Origin: Chloroflexota bacterium
Lineage (GTDB): Bacteria; Chloroflexota; Anaerolineae; Anaerolineales; UBA4823
Direction: 5' to 3'
Length of the DNA stretch: 64,000 nt
Assembly: GCA_029782365.1 (NCBI GenBank)
Contig: JAKOUW010000015.1
Span: 41,510 to 105,509 of the forward strand
The notes under the pieces are model-generated. The model was not told the DNA's origin. It saw only the letters and a program-made list of their open reading frames with translations, and made no database searches. A program made the translations under genes and the position numbers. Positions 48,437 through 58,114 of the stretch are shown piece by piece (within the stretch, counting starts at the first letter, position 1; each line of letters opens with the position of its first letter).

Positions 48437-49342
48437 ATGAAACGTGCAGTCAGTATCAGTATCGGTACCTCCAAGCGCAACAAAGCCGTCGAAATTGAAC
48501 TCCTGGGAGAAAAGGTGCAGATCGAGCGCATTGGCACGGATGGGGACATGGAAAAAGCAGCTTTGCTGTACCAATCCATGGACGGTAAAGTCGATGCTTT
48601 TGGCGTAGGTGGCGCTGACCTGGGCGTGATGGTCGATAACACCTGGTACCCTTTGTATTCTGTCCAATCGATGGTTCGTTTTATCAAAACCACTCCCGTG
48701 GTGGATGGGGCCGGCCTGAAAAACACACTCGAAAACCGGCTGGCCGCTTATATCGAAAAACAAATTGGCGATTTCATCAACCATAACGGCCGCAAAGTTT
48801 TGATTGCCAGCGGCGCCGACCGCTGGGGTATGACCCGCTCTTTTGTTGACGCCGGATACGACTGCATCTTTGGCGACCTGATGTTCGGCCTCGGCCTGCC
48901 GATCCCCCTGCGCTCTGTAACGCAGATCAAGCTGCTGGCCGGTTTGCTGATGCCCATTGCCGGCCGCCTGCCCTTCGATTGGATTTACCCGACAGGTGAA
49001 AAGCAGGAAAAGCGTATCCCCAAGTATCACAAGTACTATGAATGGGCTACCGTCATCGCCGGCGACTGCCATTATATCCGCAGGCACATCCCCGATCAGC
49101 TCCCTGGCAGGGTGATCGCTACCAACACCACCACCACCGAGGACGTGGCGTTGTTCAAGCAAATCGGGATCAAGTACCTGGTCACCTCCACGCCGGTGAT
49201 CGACGGCCGGTCGTTTGGTACCAACATGATGGAGGCAGCGCTGGTCGCTGTAGCCGGCAAAGGGCGCAAGCTGTCCAACGCTGAGTTAAATGCCATGCTG
49301 GACCAACTGGGGTTTGAGCCTCAATTGCAGGAGCTGAATTGA
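48437..49342 (+). CDS. Conserved protein, database name quinate 5-dehydrogenase family
   Basis: A 301-residue protein that starts MKRAVSISIGTSKRNKAVEI, continues IERIGTDGDMEKAALLY and ends with a run through IATNTTTTEDVALFKQIGIKYLVTSTP. I recall that members are labelled quinate 5-dehydrogenase in databases, but no Rossmann NAD motif or dehydrogenase active site is visible to me, so I would not rely on that name. It has a strong promoter and AGGAGC before the ATG, and its stop overlaps the start of the nucleotidyltransferase gene (TGATG), so the two are translated together. A role in processing or sensing a metabolite is possible. Confidence 0.6.
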   Translation: MKRAVSISIGTSKRNKAVEIELLGEKVQIERIGTDGDMEKAALLYQSMDGKVDAFGVGGADLGVMVDNTWYPLYSVQSMVRFIKTTPVVDGAGLKNTLENRLAAYIEKQIGDFINHNGRKVLIASGADRWGMTRSFVDAGYDCIFGDLMFGLGLPIPLRSVTQIKLLAGLLMPIAGRLPFDWIYPTGEKQEKRIPKYHKYYEWATVIAGDCHYIRRHIPDQLPGRVIATNTTTTEDVALFKQIGIKYLVTSTPVIDGRSFGTNMMEAALVAVAGKGRKLSNAELNAMLDQLGFEPQLQELN

Positions 49343-50124
49343 TGTACGCTATTATCACCGCCGGCGGTATCCCCAGGCCAGAAGAGCCTTTATACCCATA
49401 TACCCAGGGCCGCTCCAAAGCGCTGCTGGATGTGGCCGGCAAGCCGATGGTGCAGTGGGTCTTGGATGCCGTCGGCAAATCCAGCAGAGTTGATGGGGTG
49501 GTGTTGATCGGCCTGGATGCAGACTGCGGAGTGACCTGTGCGCGGCCGTTGACCTTTATAGCGAACCGCGGCGGTATGCTGGCCAACATCCTGGCCGGAG
49601 TAGCTGAAGTCCAAAAAATTCACCCCGGGCCGCAGCACATCCTGTTGGTTTCATCCGATATCCCCGGCATCACCTCGGAAATGGTGGACTGGGTGGCCAA
49701 CGTGGTTGAGCAGTCGGACGACGACGTGTATTACAACGTGGTGCCGCGCGAGATCATGGAAAAGCGCTACCCCAACTCTCGCCGTACCTATACGCATCTC
49801 AAGGACATGGTGGTGTGCGGCGGCGATTTAAATGCCATGCACACCCGCGCGGTGGATTCAGATCTGAATATGTGGAATTCGCTGATCGAAGCGCGCAAAA
49901 ACCCGCTCAAGCAGGCTTCGATGTTCGGTTGGGATGTGCTCTTCTTACTGCTCATCCGCCAGATCGGCCTGCAAGAGGCCGTTCAGCGCGTGGCGCGCCG
50001 CTTCAAGCTCAAAGGGCGCGCCCTGGTCAGCCCGTACGCCGAAATTGGCATGGATGTGGATAAGCCCAACCAGCTCGAACTGGTGCGAGCCGACCTCGCC
50101 AGGCCGAACAGCAAGCAATCCTGA
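49342..50124 (+). CDS. MobA-like NTP transferase domain protein
   Basis: A 260-residue protein. The N-terminus MYAIITAGGIPRPEEP and, after a gap, RSKALLDVAGKPMVQWVLDA fit a nucleotidyltransferase that reads GG near residue 9, then K at 26. The strand HILLVSSDIPGITSEMV supplies the metal-binding Asp. Such enzymes activate sugars or cofactors with NTP. It is coupled to the MKRAVS gene by a 1-base stop-start overlap and lies three bases before the PAP2 gene. Confidence 0.75.
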   Translation: MYAIITAGGIPRPEEPLYPYTQGRSKALLDVAGKPMVQWVLDAVGKSSRVDGVVLIGLDADCGVTCARPLTFIANRGGMLANILAGVAEVQKIHPGPQHILLVSSDIPGITSEMVDWVANVVEQSDDDVYYNVVPREIMEKRYPNSRRTYTHLKDMVVCGGDLNAMHTRAVDSDLNMWNSLIEARKNPLKQASMFGWDVLFLLLIRQIGLQEAVQRVARRFKLKGRALVSPYAEIGMDVDKPNQLELVRADLARPNSKQS

Positions 50125-50127
50125 GGC

Positions 50128-50658
50128 ATGCGGCGTCTGGATCAGCTTCTGCGCCTGGACGCAGGCCTTTCGAAACGCCTGCGCGTGGCCGAAAAGCCAG
50201 GCCCTCTGCACAACCTGGGCAGCCTGCTGGCGCATTCGGGTGATTCCTGGTTCTGGTTGGCTGGTCTGGTACTGGTGCTGCTGGCCGGCTCATCTGATTG
50301 GAAAAGCCGCGCCATCTTCTGGCTGCTCAGCATCCTGGTCACAGCCGCCCTGACCATGGCGGTCAAGTTCACCATCCGCCGCCAGCGCCCGGCCGGTGAA
50401 TGGGGCGAAATGTACCGCAGCGTTGACCCGCATTCCTTCCCCTCCGGGCATGCGGCGCGCGCCATGATGCTGGCGGTGGTCACCCTGGGAATCGGGCCAG
50501 GCTGGTTGGGGTTGGTTTTACTGGCCTGGGCGCCGTTGGTCGCCCTGGCGCGAGTGGCGATGGGCGTGCACTATCTATCGGACGTGCTGGCGGGGGGCCT
50601 GCTGGGCGCCATCACCGGGCTGGCGCTGCTGCGCATCCTGGCACCGTTATTTTTCTGA
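50128..50658 (+). CDS. PAP2-family membrane phosphatase
   Basis: A 176-residue membrane protein. The three motifs are KFTIRRQRP (K-x6-R-P), SFPSGH and ARVAMGVHYLSD (R-x5-H-x3-D). It would remove phosphate from a lipid phosphate or undecaprenyl-pyrophosphate-like lipid. It follows the nucleotidyltransferase gene by three bases. It converges on rsmI, overlapping it by 12 bases. Confidence 0.9.
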   Translation: MRRLDQLLRLDAGLSKRLRVAEKPGPLHNLGSLLAHSGDSWFWLAGLVLVLLAGSSDWKSRAIFWLLSILVTAALTMAVKFTIRRQRPAGEWGEMYRSVDPHSFPSGHAARAMMLAVVTLGIGPGWLGLVLLAWAPLVALARVAMGVHYLSDVLAGGLLGAITGLALLRILAPLFF

Positions 50659-51474
50659 CATTTGCAGGATAATCTGGTACACCGCCCGCCGGTTCCAACC
50701 GCAGTCTGCTGCCAGGCTCGCTGCCAGGCGGGAGGGCGCCTGCCCGTCCGCCAGCCCGCGGCGCGCCGCTTCCTTTACATCCATTTCCGTCCAGGCAGTA
50801 GCCTGGGCGTGGTAACCGCCCACGACCAGGGTGATCTCGCCGCGCGGCGGGTTGGCCTGGAAATGCTGCTGCGCGGCGCTCAACGAGCCGCGGAAGATCT
50901 CTTCGTGCAGCTTGGTCAGTTCGCGCGCCACCGCAGCAGGCCGGTCGGCCAACCCCGCCAACAGGTCAGCCAGGGCTTCCACCAGGCGGTGCGGCGTTTC
51001 CAAGAAGATCAGCGTATAAGGTAGTTGGGCTGCCTCGCTGATAAACGCTCGCCGTTCGGCAGCCCGGCGCGGCAGATAGCCCAGGTAAACGAAAGCATCC
51101 GTGGGCAGCCCTGAGGCCACTAACGCTGCCACCGGTGCCGAGGGGCCAGGCACCGGGCTGACCGGGTAGCCCGCCTGCAGTGCTGCTTTCACCAGCTCAT
51201 ACCCAGGGTCGTTCAGAGCCGGTGTGCCGGCGTCTGAGACCAGGGCTACATCGCCCTGCGCCAGTTCACTGAGCACGCTGTCCAGGCGGGTGATTTTGTT
51301 GTGTTCGTGATAGCTCAACAGGCGGGTGCGAATATTGAAGTGGCTGAGCAAATTTTGCGTGTGGCGCGTATCTTCAGCCGCTACCAGGCGCGCCTCGGCC
51401 AGCACCCGCAGCGCTCGGGCGCTGATATCTTCCAGGTTGCCGATCGGTGTCGCCACCAGGTATAACGTGCCCAT
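50647..51474 (-). CDS. rsmI: 16S rRNA 2'-O-methyltransferase RsmI
   Basis: A 275-residue SAM-dependent enzyme of the tetrapyrrole-methylase fold. MGTLYLVATPIGNLEDISARAL, AEDTRHTQNLL, LVSDAGTPALNDPG and PVPGPSAPVAALVASGLPTD are its signatures. It methylates the 2'-OH of C1402 in 16S rRNA. It lies six bases after the NBR1-type lipoprotein gene, apparently in the same transcript. Confidence 0.95.
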   Translation of the reverse strand: MGTLYLVATPIGNLEDISARALRVLAEARLVAAEDTRHTQNLLSHFNIRTRLLSYHEHNKITRLDSVLSELAQGDVALVSDAGTPALNDPGYELVKAALQAGYPVSPVPGPSAPVAALVASGLPTDAFVYLGYLPRRAAERRAFISEAAQLPYTLIFLETPHRLVEALADLLAGLADRPAAVARELTKLHEEIFRGSLSAAQQHFQANPPRGEITLVVGGYHAQATAWTEMDVKEAARRGLADGQAPSRLAASLAADCGWNRRAVYQIILQMSEK

Positions 51475-51480
51475 GCGGCC

Positions 51481-52575
51481 CTACGGCAGCGCCCAGGTGC
51501 GAAAATCCAGGCTCGTATATTCGCTGGCGGCGTCAAAGCTGTTGAAGCGCAGCCAGCCGTAGCGCCCGGCGTCTGTGCGGTAGCACAGGTAAATGCCAGG
51601 CGAGAAGCTCTCCAGGGCCAGAGGAGCTTCGCTCATCGTGGCTGCCTGGCATGCGCTGATCCCTGGCTCGGAGCTGCCCGACAGGCCAAACACCGCGCTG
51701 TTTTGCCCTGCCAGGGTATGAAAGCCTGCCTGGTCTTTGCGGTACGCCAGGTCAGCTCCGCTGGCGGGGTTGGCCGCGCCGCTGTCCAGGTCAACCTCGG
51801 CGTTCAACTGTAAATACAGCGCTCCGTTGGCCTGCACCGCGGGCATGGGAGTGGGTGTGGCAGAAGGGGTGGCGCTGGGGCTGTTGGTCACTGTGGGCGT
51901 ATTGGTGGGCGTCAGAGTGGCGGTTTGCACCTGCAGCACCACGATGCGCACCCAAAACGGCGAATCCCCGCCTGGGCCAATGCCGAATAACTTGCCCTCG
52001 GCGTTGCGCAGCTTCCAATTGCCCTGGTAGGTGCCCGGCGTTTGTGGAGCGGTCATATCGACCATGATCTCGGCAGTTTCCCCGCCGGCTACCGGCCGTG
52101 TCAGAGGCACCACGGACGGCGCATCCATCTGGTTGCCGTAGAAAAAGCTGGCGGCGTAGGCTGTTGTCCAGGGGCAAGAACCGACATTTACCAGCCGCCA
52201 GATCTTGGTGAAGGGCTGACCCGGGCGCATCTGGCTGTCGTCGGGGATGCTGACATCGATGGGGCTGCCAGCCGCCGCCTGATCACACACGGGCGTCACG
52301 CTGGGCGAGGGAGTGGCGGGGGGAATGGTAGCCGTGGGAGGCAGGGGTGTCGGCGGCGGCGTGCGCTCCGGCACCAGGGTGACCAGGATTGCCTGCGTTG
52401 TCGGTGTACCCAGGCTGGCCATGGTTTGCGTAACCAGGGCGCTCAACGTCTCATTCGCTTCCAGGGTATTTGGCGGCAGGCTGGGCAGAGGTGAGCCAAC
52501 CAGGCTGCAGCTCGTCAAACCGACCAACAAAACGAGGCTCAGCCAGGCGCTTCCGGCTGAGGGCACACACTTCAT
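51481..52575 (-). CDS. Lipoprotein with NBR1-Ig-like domain
   Basis: A 364-residue exported protein. The N-terminus has a lipoprotein signal (VLLVGLTSC, lipidated Cys23). A Thr/Pro linker spans about 65-95. Residues 100-215 form an NBR1 FW / Ig-like domain (RPGQPFTKIWRLVNVGSCPW, VDMTAPQTPGTYQGNWKLRN, FGIGPGGDSPFWVRI). A second Thr/Pro linker precedes a C-terminal beta domain. These lipoproteins are common in Chloroflexota, with unknown ligands. It overlaps the start of the preceding glycosyltransferase stop by four bases. Confidence 0.85.
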   Translation of the reverse strand: MKCVPSAGSAWLSLVLLVGLTSCSLVGSPLPSLPPNTLEANETLSALVTQTMASLGTPTTQAILVTLVPERTPPPTPLPPTATIPPATPSPSVTPVCDQAAAGSPIDVSIPDDSQMRPGQPFTKIWRLVNVGSCPWTTAYAASFFYGNQMDAPSVVPLTRPVAGGETAEIMVDMTAPQTPGTYQGNWKLRNAEGKLFGIGPGGDSPFWVRIVVLQVQTATLTPTNTPTVTNSPSATPSATPTPMPAVQANGALYLQLNAEVDLDSGAANPASGADLAYRKDQAGFHTLAGQNSAVFGLSGSSEPGISACQAATMSEAPLALESFSPGIYLCYRTDAGRYGWLRFNSFDAASEYTSLDFRTWALP

Positions 52576-53714
52576 GCCCGTACACCCACCTGCTCCGCCA
52601 GGATTTGCGCAATCTGGCGCGCAGCCTGCGGTTTGGCCAGGCGGCGGCAGACTGCCGCCGCGTCGGCGCGCTTATCCGGGTCATCGATCCACGCTTTCAG
52701 AGCGCTGACAATCTCAGCCGGGGTTGGCGCCCAGATTCCGGCGCCGGCATCGGTGATGAAAGAGACGTTGCCATCTTCCTGCCCGGGCAGGCGGTTGTAC
52801 AGGATCATCGGCAGGCCCGCGTTCAACGCCTCGGTGACCGTGCCGGGGCCTGCTTTGGTCAGCAAGACATCCGCCGCGCTCATAAAATCGGGCATGTTGC
52901 GCACGAAGCCGTAGATAAACATGGGGATCGGCCAGTGGCGCGCTTCCAGGCGCTCCTTCAGCTTTTGATTGCGCCCGGCTACCACCGCCAGGCCCATTTT
53001 CAGACCTGAGTTGGCCACTGCCTGTGCGATCTCTTCCAACGGGCCCATGCCTTCGCCGCCGCCCACCAGGACGCCCATCGGTATTTCTACCGGCCAGCCA
53101 AGCTGGCGGCGCACTTCGGCGCAGTCGCCGGGCGGCTGGCAAAAGCGGTTCGCCACCGGCAGGCCAATCACTTTCACTTTTTCGGGCGGCAGCTTGTTCT
53201 TCAATGCACGCCGGTAGGCCTCTTCCGTGGGCACAATGCACAGGTCTGTGCCCGTGTTATACCAGAAGGCATGTGTGGTGGCCAGATCGGTGACGACGGT
53301 GATAAAAAGCGGTCGATTTTGATTGCCGAGTGCGCGCGACAGCGGGTCCAGGATCAAGGGGTGCACCGAGACAATCAGGTCGCTGGGGTGTTCAGCGATC
53401 ATTTTTCGAATCTCATCGCGCACTACCGGCCAGACAGAGCCGCTCATCATGCGCGTGCGCCGCCGCCCGTTGCTCAGGCGATAACCGAGCGCCCAAAACT
53501 GCGGCAGGCGCATCAGGTAAGGATACAGGCTGGGCAGCCGCTTAAACGGGCCGGGCGCATACCCTTTAAAGAAATCGATCATTTCGGTTTCGACGCCTTC
53601 GCCGTACTCAAGGTGCAGCGCCTCGATGATCGCTTCGGCGGCGCTGCGATGCCCGCCGCCAGTGTCTGAAAATAGAAAAAGAATTTTTGGGCGTTTGAGG
53701 AATTGGGATTGCAT
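52572..53714 (-). CDS. MGDG-synthase-like glycosyltransferase
   Basis: A 380-residue GT-B enzyme. KILFLFSDTGGGHRSAAEAI (9-29) and LIVSVHPLILDPL mark the monogalactosyldiacylglycerol-synthase family, and the C-terminal half has GVLVGGGEGMGPLEEIAQA and the donor-binding TKAGPGTVTEALNAGLPMI. It transfers a hexose to diacylglycerol, making membrane glycolipids; the sugar and exact acceptor are open. It starts 25 bases after the DUF951 stop and overlaps the lipoprotein start by four bases (ATGA). Confidence 0.88.
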   Translation of the reverse strand: MQSQFLKRPKILFLFSDTGGGHRSAAEAIIEALHLEYGEGVETEMIDFFKGYAPGPFKRLPSLYPYLMRLPQFWALGYRLSNGRRRTRMMSGSVWPVVRDEIRKMIAEHPSDLIVSVHPLILDPLSRALGNQNRPLFITVVTDLATTHAFWYNTGTDLCIVPTEEAYRRALKNKLPPEKVKVIGLPVANRFCQPPGDCAEVRRQLGWPVEIPMGVLVGGGEGMGPLEEIAQAVANSGLKMGLAVVAGRNQKLKERLEARHWPIPMFIYGFVRNMPDFMSAADVLLTKAGPGTVTEALNAGLPMILYNRLPGQEDGNVSFITDAGAGIWAPTPAEIVSALKAWIDDPDKRADAAAVCRRLAKPQAARQIAQILAEQVGVRA

Positions 53715-53739
53715 CTATTGTCCGTTGGTTCTCAGGATA

Positions 53740-53961
53740 TCAGGCGCTGTCCGGCGCCTGCGGTGCAGACTGTTTTCCATGCTGGACGATGGTCTTCAGG
53801 CGTTGTGCAAGCTGGCGTCGAGGCAACATCACCCGCCGTGCACAACCCAGGCACTCCAGGCCAATATCAGCACCCAGCCGGACCACTTTCCATTCATAGC
53901 TCCCACAAGGATGCACTTTTCGCAAACGAACGATGTCATCCAACTGCAGATCGGGCAGCAT
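53740..53961 (-). CDS. DUF951 family protein
   Basis: A 73-residue protein with the family pattern MLPDLQLDDIVRLRKVHPCGSYEWKV, VRLGADIGLECLGCARRVMLPR. Cys19, Cys37 and Cys40 could bind a metal, and HPCGS is conserved. The family is thought to be nucleic-acid-related but is uncharacterised. A much longer open frame extends upstream and is not coding; the start is fixed by an extended -10 six bases before the ATG, with no ribosome binding site. It is the first gene of an operon with the MGDG-type enzyme, the NBR1 lipoprotein and rsmI. Confidence 0.85.
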   Translation of the reverse strand: MLPDLQLDDIVRLRKVHPCGSYEWKVVRLGADIGLECLGCARRVMLPRRQLAQRLKTIVQHGKQSAPQAPDSA

Positions 53962-53967
53962 GAAAAC

Positions 53968-53976
53968 ATTATAACA
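53968..53976 (-). promoter_or_regulatory. Extended -10 promoter of DUF951 operon, possible leaderless start
   Basis: The minus strand reads TGTTATAAT, then six bases, then the ATG at 53961. Confidence 0.65.
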
Positions 53977-53981
53977 CGGGG

Positions 53982-53990
53982 TGGTATAAT
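53982..53990 (+). promoter_or_regulatory. Extended -10 promoter of site-2 protease gene
   Basis: TGGTATAAT faces away from the DUF951 promoter. A ribosome binding site AAGGAGAGG follows before the ATG at 54014. Confidence 0.65.
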
Positions 53991-54013
53991 CTTTTCCAAG
54001 GAGAGGTAGCCGC

Positions 54014-54652
54014 ATGACTCTGAACCCACTGGATTTAATTTCTCGCCTGTTGATCCTGATGATTGCTTTCCCCATCCACGAGTTTTCGCATGCCTGGGTG
54101 GCCGACCGCTTCGGGGACCCGCTGCCGCGCCGCGATGGACGGCTCACCCTCAGCCCGGCGGCGCACCTGGACGTGATGGGCTCGATCATCCTGCTGCTTT
54201 CTGGCTTTGGCTGGGCGCGCCCGGTGATGATCTCGCCGTCCGCCCTGCGCCGCTCTTCTCCCTGGGCTCCCATGCTGGTCGCCCTGGCTGGCCCGCTTTC
54301 CAACCTGCTTTTGGCGATCATCTTCGCTCTGCCGCTGCGCATGGGCTGGCTGCCGGTCGTCACCCTGCCCAATGATCCCAGTATAAATATTATCCAGCGC
54401 ATCTTCGATGATTTCGTGTGGATCAACCTGGTGCTGCTGTTCTTCAATCTCATCCCCCTGGCCCCGCTGGATGGTGAAAAGATCCTGGAACATTTTTTGC
54501 CCGGCCCGCTGGCCGAAAAATATGAGGAAATCCGGCCGTACGGACCGCTGATTTTGATGGCTTTGTTGTTCATCGGGCCGATGACGGTGGATATCCTGGG
54601 ATGGACGCTGGGACCCCTGGTCAACATGGTATACGGCATCCTGGTCGGCTGA
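54014..54652 (+). CDS. Site-2 protease family (M50) membrane metalloprotease
   Basis: A 212-residue membrane protein. The zinc motif is HEFSH (22-26), with a second motif NLIPLAPLDGEKIL near 150-163 supplying the Asp ligand. About five or six membrane segments are predicted. It is of the short SpoIVFB/YwhC-like kind without PDZ or CBS domains. It would cut membrane-embedded proteins; the target is unknown. AAGGAGAGG lies seven bases before the ATG. Confidence 0.9.
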   Translation: MTLNPLDLISRLLILMIAFPIHEFSHAWVADRFGDPLPRRDGRLTLSPAAHLDVMGSIILLLSGFGWARPVMISPSALRRSSPWAPMLVALAGPLSNLLLAIIFALPLRMGWLPVVTLPNDPSINIIQRIFDDFVWINLVLLFFNLIPLAPLDGEKILEHFLPGPLAEKYEEIRPYGPLILMALLFIGPMTVDILGWTLGPLVNMVYGILVG

Positions 54653-54666
54653 GCCCCGGCCGCGCC

Positions 54667-55194
54667 GTGTACCGCCTGCGGCAAACCTGGCTGGCGCTCG
54701 GCAGCCGCCCGGCGCCGGCAGATTTGCAGTTGGCCGCCGCACTGCTCGGTCCCCACCTGTTTGAATTATTTTCACAAATGCAGCCTTCCGAGCAGGCGCA
54801 CAGCCTGCAGGTGCTGCAGCGTTTGCCTGCCGGCTGCACCCTGGAGCGAGAACTGGTGCTCGCGGCCCTGCTGCACGACTGCGGCAAGATTCGCCAGCCG
54901 CTGCGGCTGTGGGAGCGCGCCTGGATCGTGCTGCTGAAAACCTGGCAGCCGGCGCGCGCCCGCGCCTGGGGCGCCCAGCCGTTGGCCCGCGCCCGCTCTA
55001 TGCCCTTCTGGCAGCGGCCGCTGCTGACCGCCGAACAGCACGCCGCCTGGGGGGCTGAGCTGGCCGAGCACCAAGGCGCACCGGCGTTGACCTGCGCCCT
55101 CATCCGCTATCACCAGGATCGGCAGCCGCCCGGCCTGGATGAGCGCGCCCGCCAGCTCCTGGTGGCGCTGCAGGCGGCCGATGATATGAGCTAA
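54667..55194 (+). CDS. HD-domain phosphohydrolase
   Basis: A 175-residue protein with the HD signature: AHSLQVL (first His), ALLHDCGK (His-Asp) and a closing AADDMS. HD proteins hydrolyse nucleotides or other phosphoesters using metals. The GTG at 54667 is the earliest useful start after the protease stop, but there is no good ribosome binding site, so the start is uncertain. It lies between the site-2 protease and the TyrA-like gene on the same strand. Confidence 0.75.
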   Translation: MYRLRQTWLALGSRPAPADLQLAAALLGPHLFELFSQMQPSEQAHSLQVLQRLPAGCTLERELVLAALLHDCGKIRQPLRLWERAWIVLLKTWQPARARAWGAQPLARARSMPFWQRPLLTAEQHAAWGAELAEHQGAPALTCALIRYHQDRQPPGLDERARQLLVALQAADDMS

Positions 55195-55210
55195 CGAGAG
55201 GAATAGCAGC

Positions 55211-56200
55211 ATGCCCGTACAAATGACCATCATCGGCCTGGGCCAAATTGGCGCCTCCATCGGCCTTGGGCTGGCCCCGCACAGCGCAGAGATGCGCCGC
55301 GTCGGCCACGATAAAAGCCTGGAATCGTCCCGGCAGGCCGAAAAACTGGGCGCCGTGGACGAGGTGCGCATCAACCTGCCTTCCGCTGTCGAAACCGCCG
55401 ATATCGTCGTCCTGGCCGTGCCATTCGACCAGGTCGAAGAGAACCTGAAACTCATCGCCCCCGATTTGAGAGCGGACTCGGTGGTGCTGGCCACCGCCCC
55501 CCTGCAGCGCGCTGCGCTGGCCTGGGCGGCCGCGCTTCTGCCTTCCTACAGCCACTATGTGGGCTTTGTGCCGGCGCTCAGCCCGCGCTACCTGCTGTCC
55601 TCCGATGCCGGCATTGGCGGCGCGCGCGCCGACCTGTTCAAGAAAGGGTTGTTTGCCATTGCAAACAACCCCGGCGCCCCCGCCGGCGCTGTCCAGCTCG
55701 CCACCGACCTGGCGGGCATGCTGGGCGCGGAATACCTGTTCATGGACGCCCTGGAAATTGACAGCCAGATGGGCGCGCTGCACCTGCTGCCGCAGCTCCT
55801 GGCGGCCGCCCTGGCCAGCCAGACCATCCAACAGCCCGGCTGGCAGGAAGGCCGCAAGCTGGCGAGCCGTCCGTACGCCTGGAGTGTGCAGAACACCGCC
55901 ACGATGGAAAGCGCCCAGGCGCTGGCTGCCGCCGGGGTTCAAAACCGGGAGAATATGCTGCGCAGCCTGGATATGCTCGCTTCCCAACTCAGTCAAATCC
56001 GCGCCTGGATCGAAACCACCGACCAGCCCCGCCTGGCGGCTTATCTGCAGGCCGCCGCCGGCAGCCAGGCCGCCTGGTGGAAAGAGCGCACGGCAGGCGA
56101 TTGGTCGTTTGATGAGCTGGGCAGTCAGGCGCCCCTGCCAAAGTCGTCCGATTGGCTCACCAGCCTGTTTGGCCTGCGGCCGCGCTCGAAAAAACAATGA
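55211..56200 (+). CDS. TyrA-like NAD(P)-dependent dehydrogenase (prephenate dehydrogenase family)
   Basis: A 329-residue protein. The Rossmann motif is [15 protein letters not shown] (7-21) with D34 after it; [13 protein letters not shown] and [14 protein letters not shown] follow the family pattern. Prephenate dehydrogenases carry an HPMAG-type block after the nucleotide domain; here the equivalent reads [11 protein letters not shown], without the catalytic His, so it is probably not a true TyrA. A long C-terminal helical domain follows. GAGAGGAA precedes the ATG. The Kbl-like gene starts 31 bases later. Confidence 0.7.
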   Translation: MPVQMTIIGLGQIGASIGLGLAPHSAEMRRVGHDKSLESSRQAEKLGAVDEVRINLPSAVETADIVVLAVPFDQVEENLKLIAPDLRADSVVLATAPLQRAALAWAAALLPSYSHYVGFVPALSPRYLLSSDAGIGGARADLFKKGLFAIANNPGAPAGAVQLATDLAGMLGAEYLFMDALEIDSQMGALHLLPQLLAAALASQTIQQPGWQEGRKLASRPYAWSVQNTATMESAQALAAAGVQNRENMLRSLDMLASQLSQIRAWIETTDQPRLAAYLQAAAGSQAAWWKERTAGDWSFDELGSQAPLPKSSDWLTSLFGLRPRSKKQ

Positions 56201-56231
56201 CTTCAATCAACCCAATTCACAAGAGGTGTAC

Positions 56232-57416
<1,185 letters not shown>

Positions 57417-57421
57417 ACAAT

Positions 57422-57465
57422 CCCGGCTGAAATGGCCAGGCCCCAAGCCCGTCATTTCAGCCGGG
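57422..57465. repeat. Hairpin after kbl, possible terminator
   Basis: CCCGGCTGAAATG / CATTTCAGCCGGG is a perfect 13-bp inverted repeat around 18 bases, placed between two converging genes. Neither strand has a proper T-run, so it may be a terminator of a weaker type or an mRNA-end stabiliser. Confidence 0.6.
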
Positions 57466-57475
57466 AAAAACCCAA

Positions 57476-57703
57476 TTAATTTTCCTTGAACGGATCGTAG
57501 GCCGGGTTGGAGCCTGCCCACACGCAGGCGCCGCGGTTATCCAGGTTGCAGGCTGAGGCGTACGAACAGCGGTGGCTCACCACGCGCGCTTCCAGGTCTG
57601 GCAGCCACTCGGGCGGCAGAATCACTTCTGCATCCAAAGACACTTCGCGCCCTACCCGCTCACAGCGCCTGACTTTGATCGATTCCCATTTCTTCACCGC
57701 CAT
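57476..57703 (-). CDS. Small cysteine-containing conserved-looking protein
   Basis: A 75-residue protein with no family I can name. It begins MAVKKWESIKVRRCERVGREVSL and has a C-terminal set of Cys (SHRCSYASACNLDNRGACVWAG) that could bind a metal. AAGGAG lies seven bases before the ATG. It is expressed divergently from the ABC operon. Confidence 0.7.
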   Translation of the reverse strand: MAVKKWESIKVRRCERVGREVSLDAEVILPPEWLPDLEARVVSHRCSYASACNLDNRGACVWAGSNPAYDPFKEN

Positions 57704-58114
57704 AAAATTCTCCTTATTAAAGAAACAATCAATAAGACTCCGATTAGATTGGAGATTACATAAACTCTCTTCGCCAAGTATAGTATAGGCCCGCTTGTGT
57801 CACAGGTATAGTGTCAGGTGTCATATTTTAAAGCGGACAAATTTCGCCTTTTATCACCACGAAACCGGTTAAACAGGTGATGTACTGCCGAAACCGACAA
57901 AATATTGCGTTTTCAAGATGAAAAGATTGCTGTAAAATTTGACAATCCTGGCTATTGCGACTAGAATCCAGCATTAGCCCCACCAATTGCAACCTTTTGG
58001 TAGAACTGTGGGTATATGTATATAGTTTACGAAAGGAGGCTCCTTCGGACAACTTCTCAGTTTCCTCTCATCCTATTCACTTCAATCCTATATCTCTATA
58101 AGGAGGAGATACGC
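57704..58114. promoter_or_regulatory. Intergenic control region of the ABC operon
   Basis: There is no gene here. It holds three copies of GTGTCA at 57797-57802, 57811-57816 and 57818-57823, and the ABC promoter at 57939-57967. The leader of about 140 nt contains a short hairpin around AAAGGAGGCTCCTTC near 58035 and the ribosome binding site AGGAGGAG before the ATG at 58115. Confidence 0.6.
57939..57967 (+). promoter_or_regulatory. Promoter of the peptide-type ABC transporter operon
   Basis: TTGACA (57939-57944), a 17-base spacer and TAGAAT (57962-57967). Transcription would start near 57974. Confidence 0.8.

Noticed and set aside
53962..54756. An open frame extending the DUF951 gene to more than 330 codons
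   Set aside because: The extension runs antisense to the site-2 protease gene, and the DUF951 motif begins at the ATG at 53961 with its own promoter.
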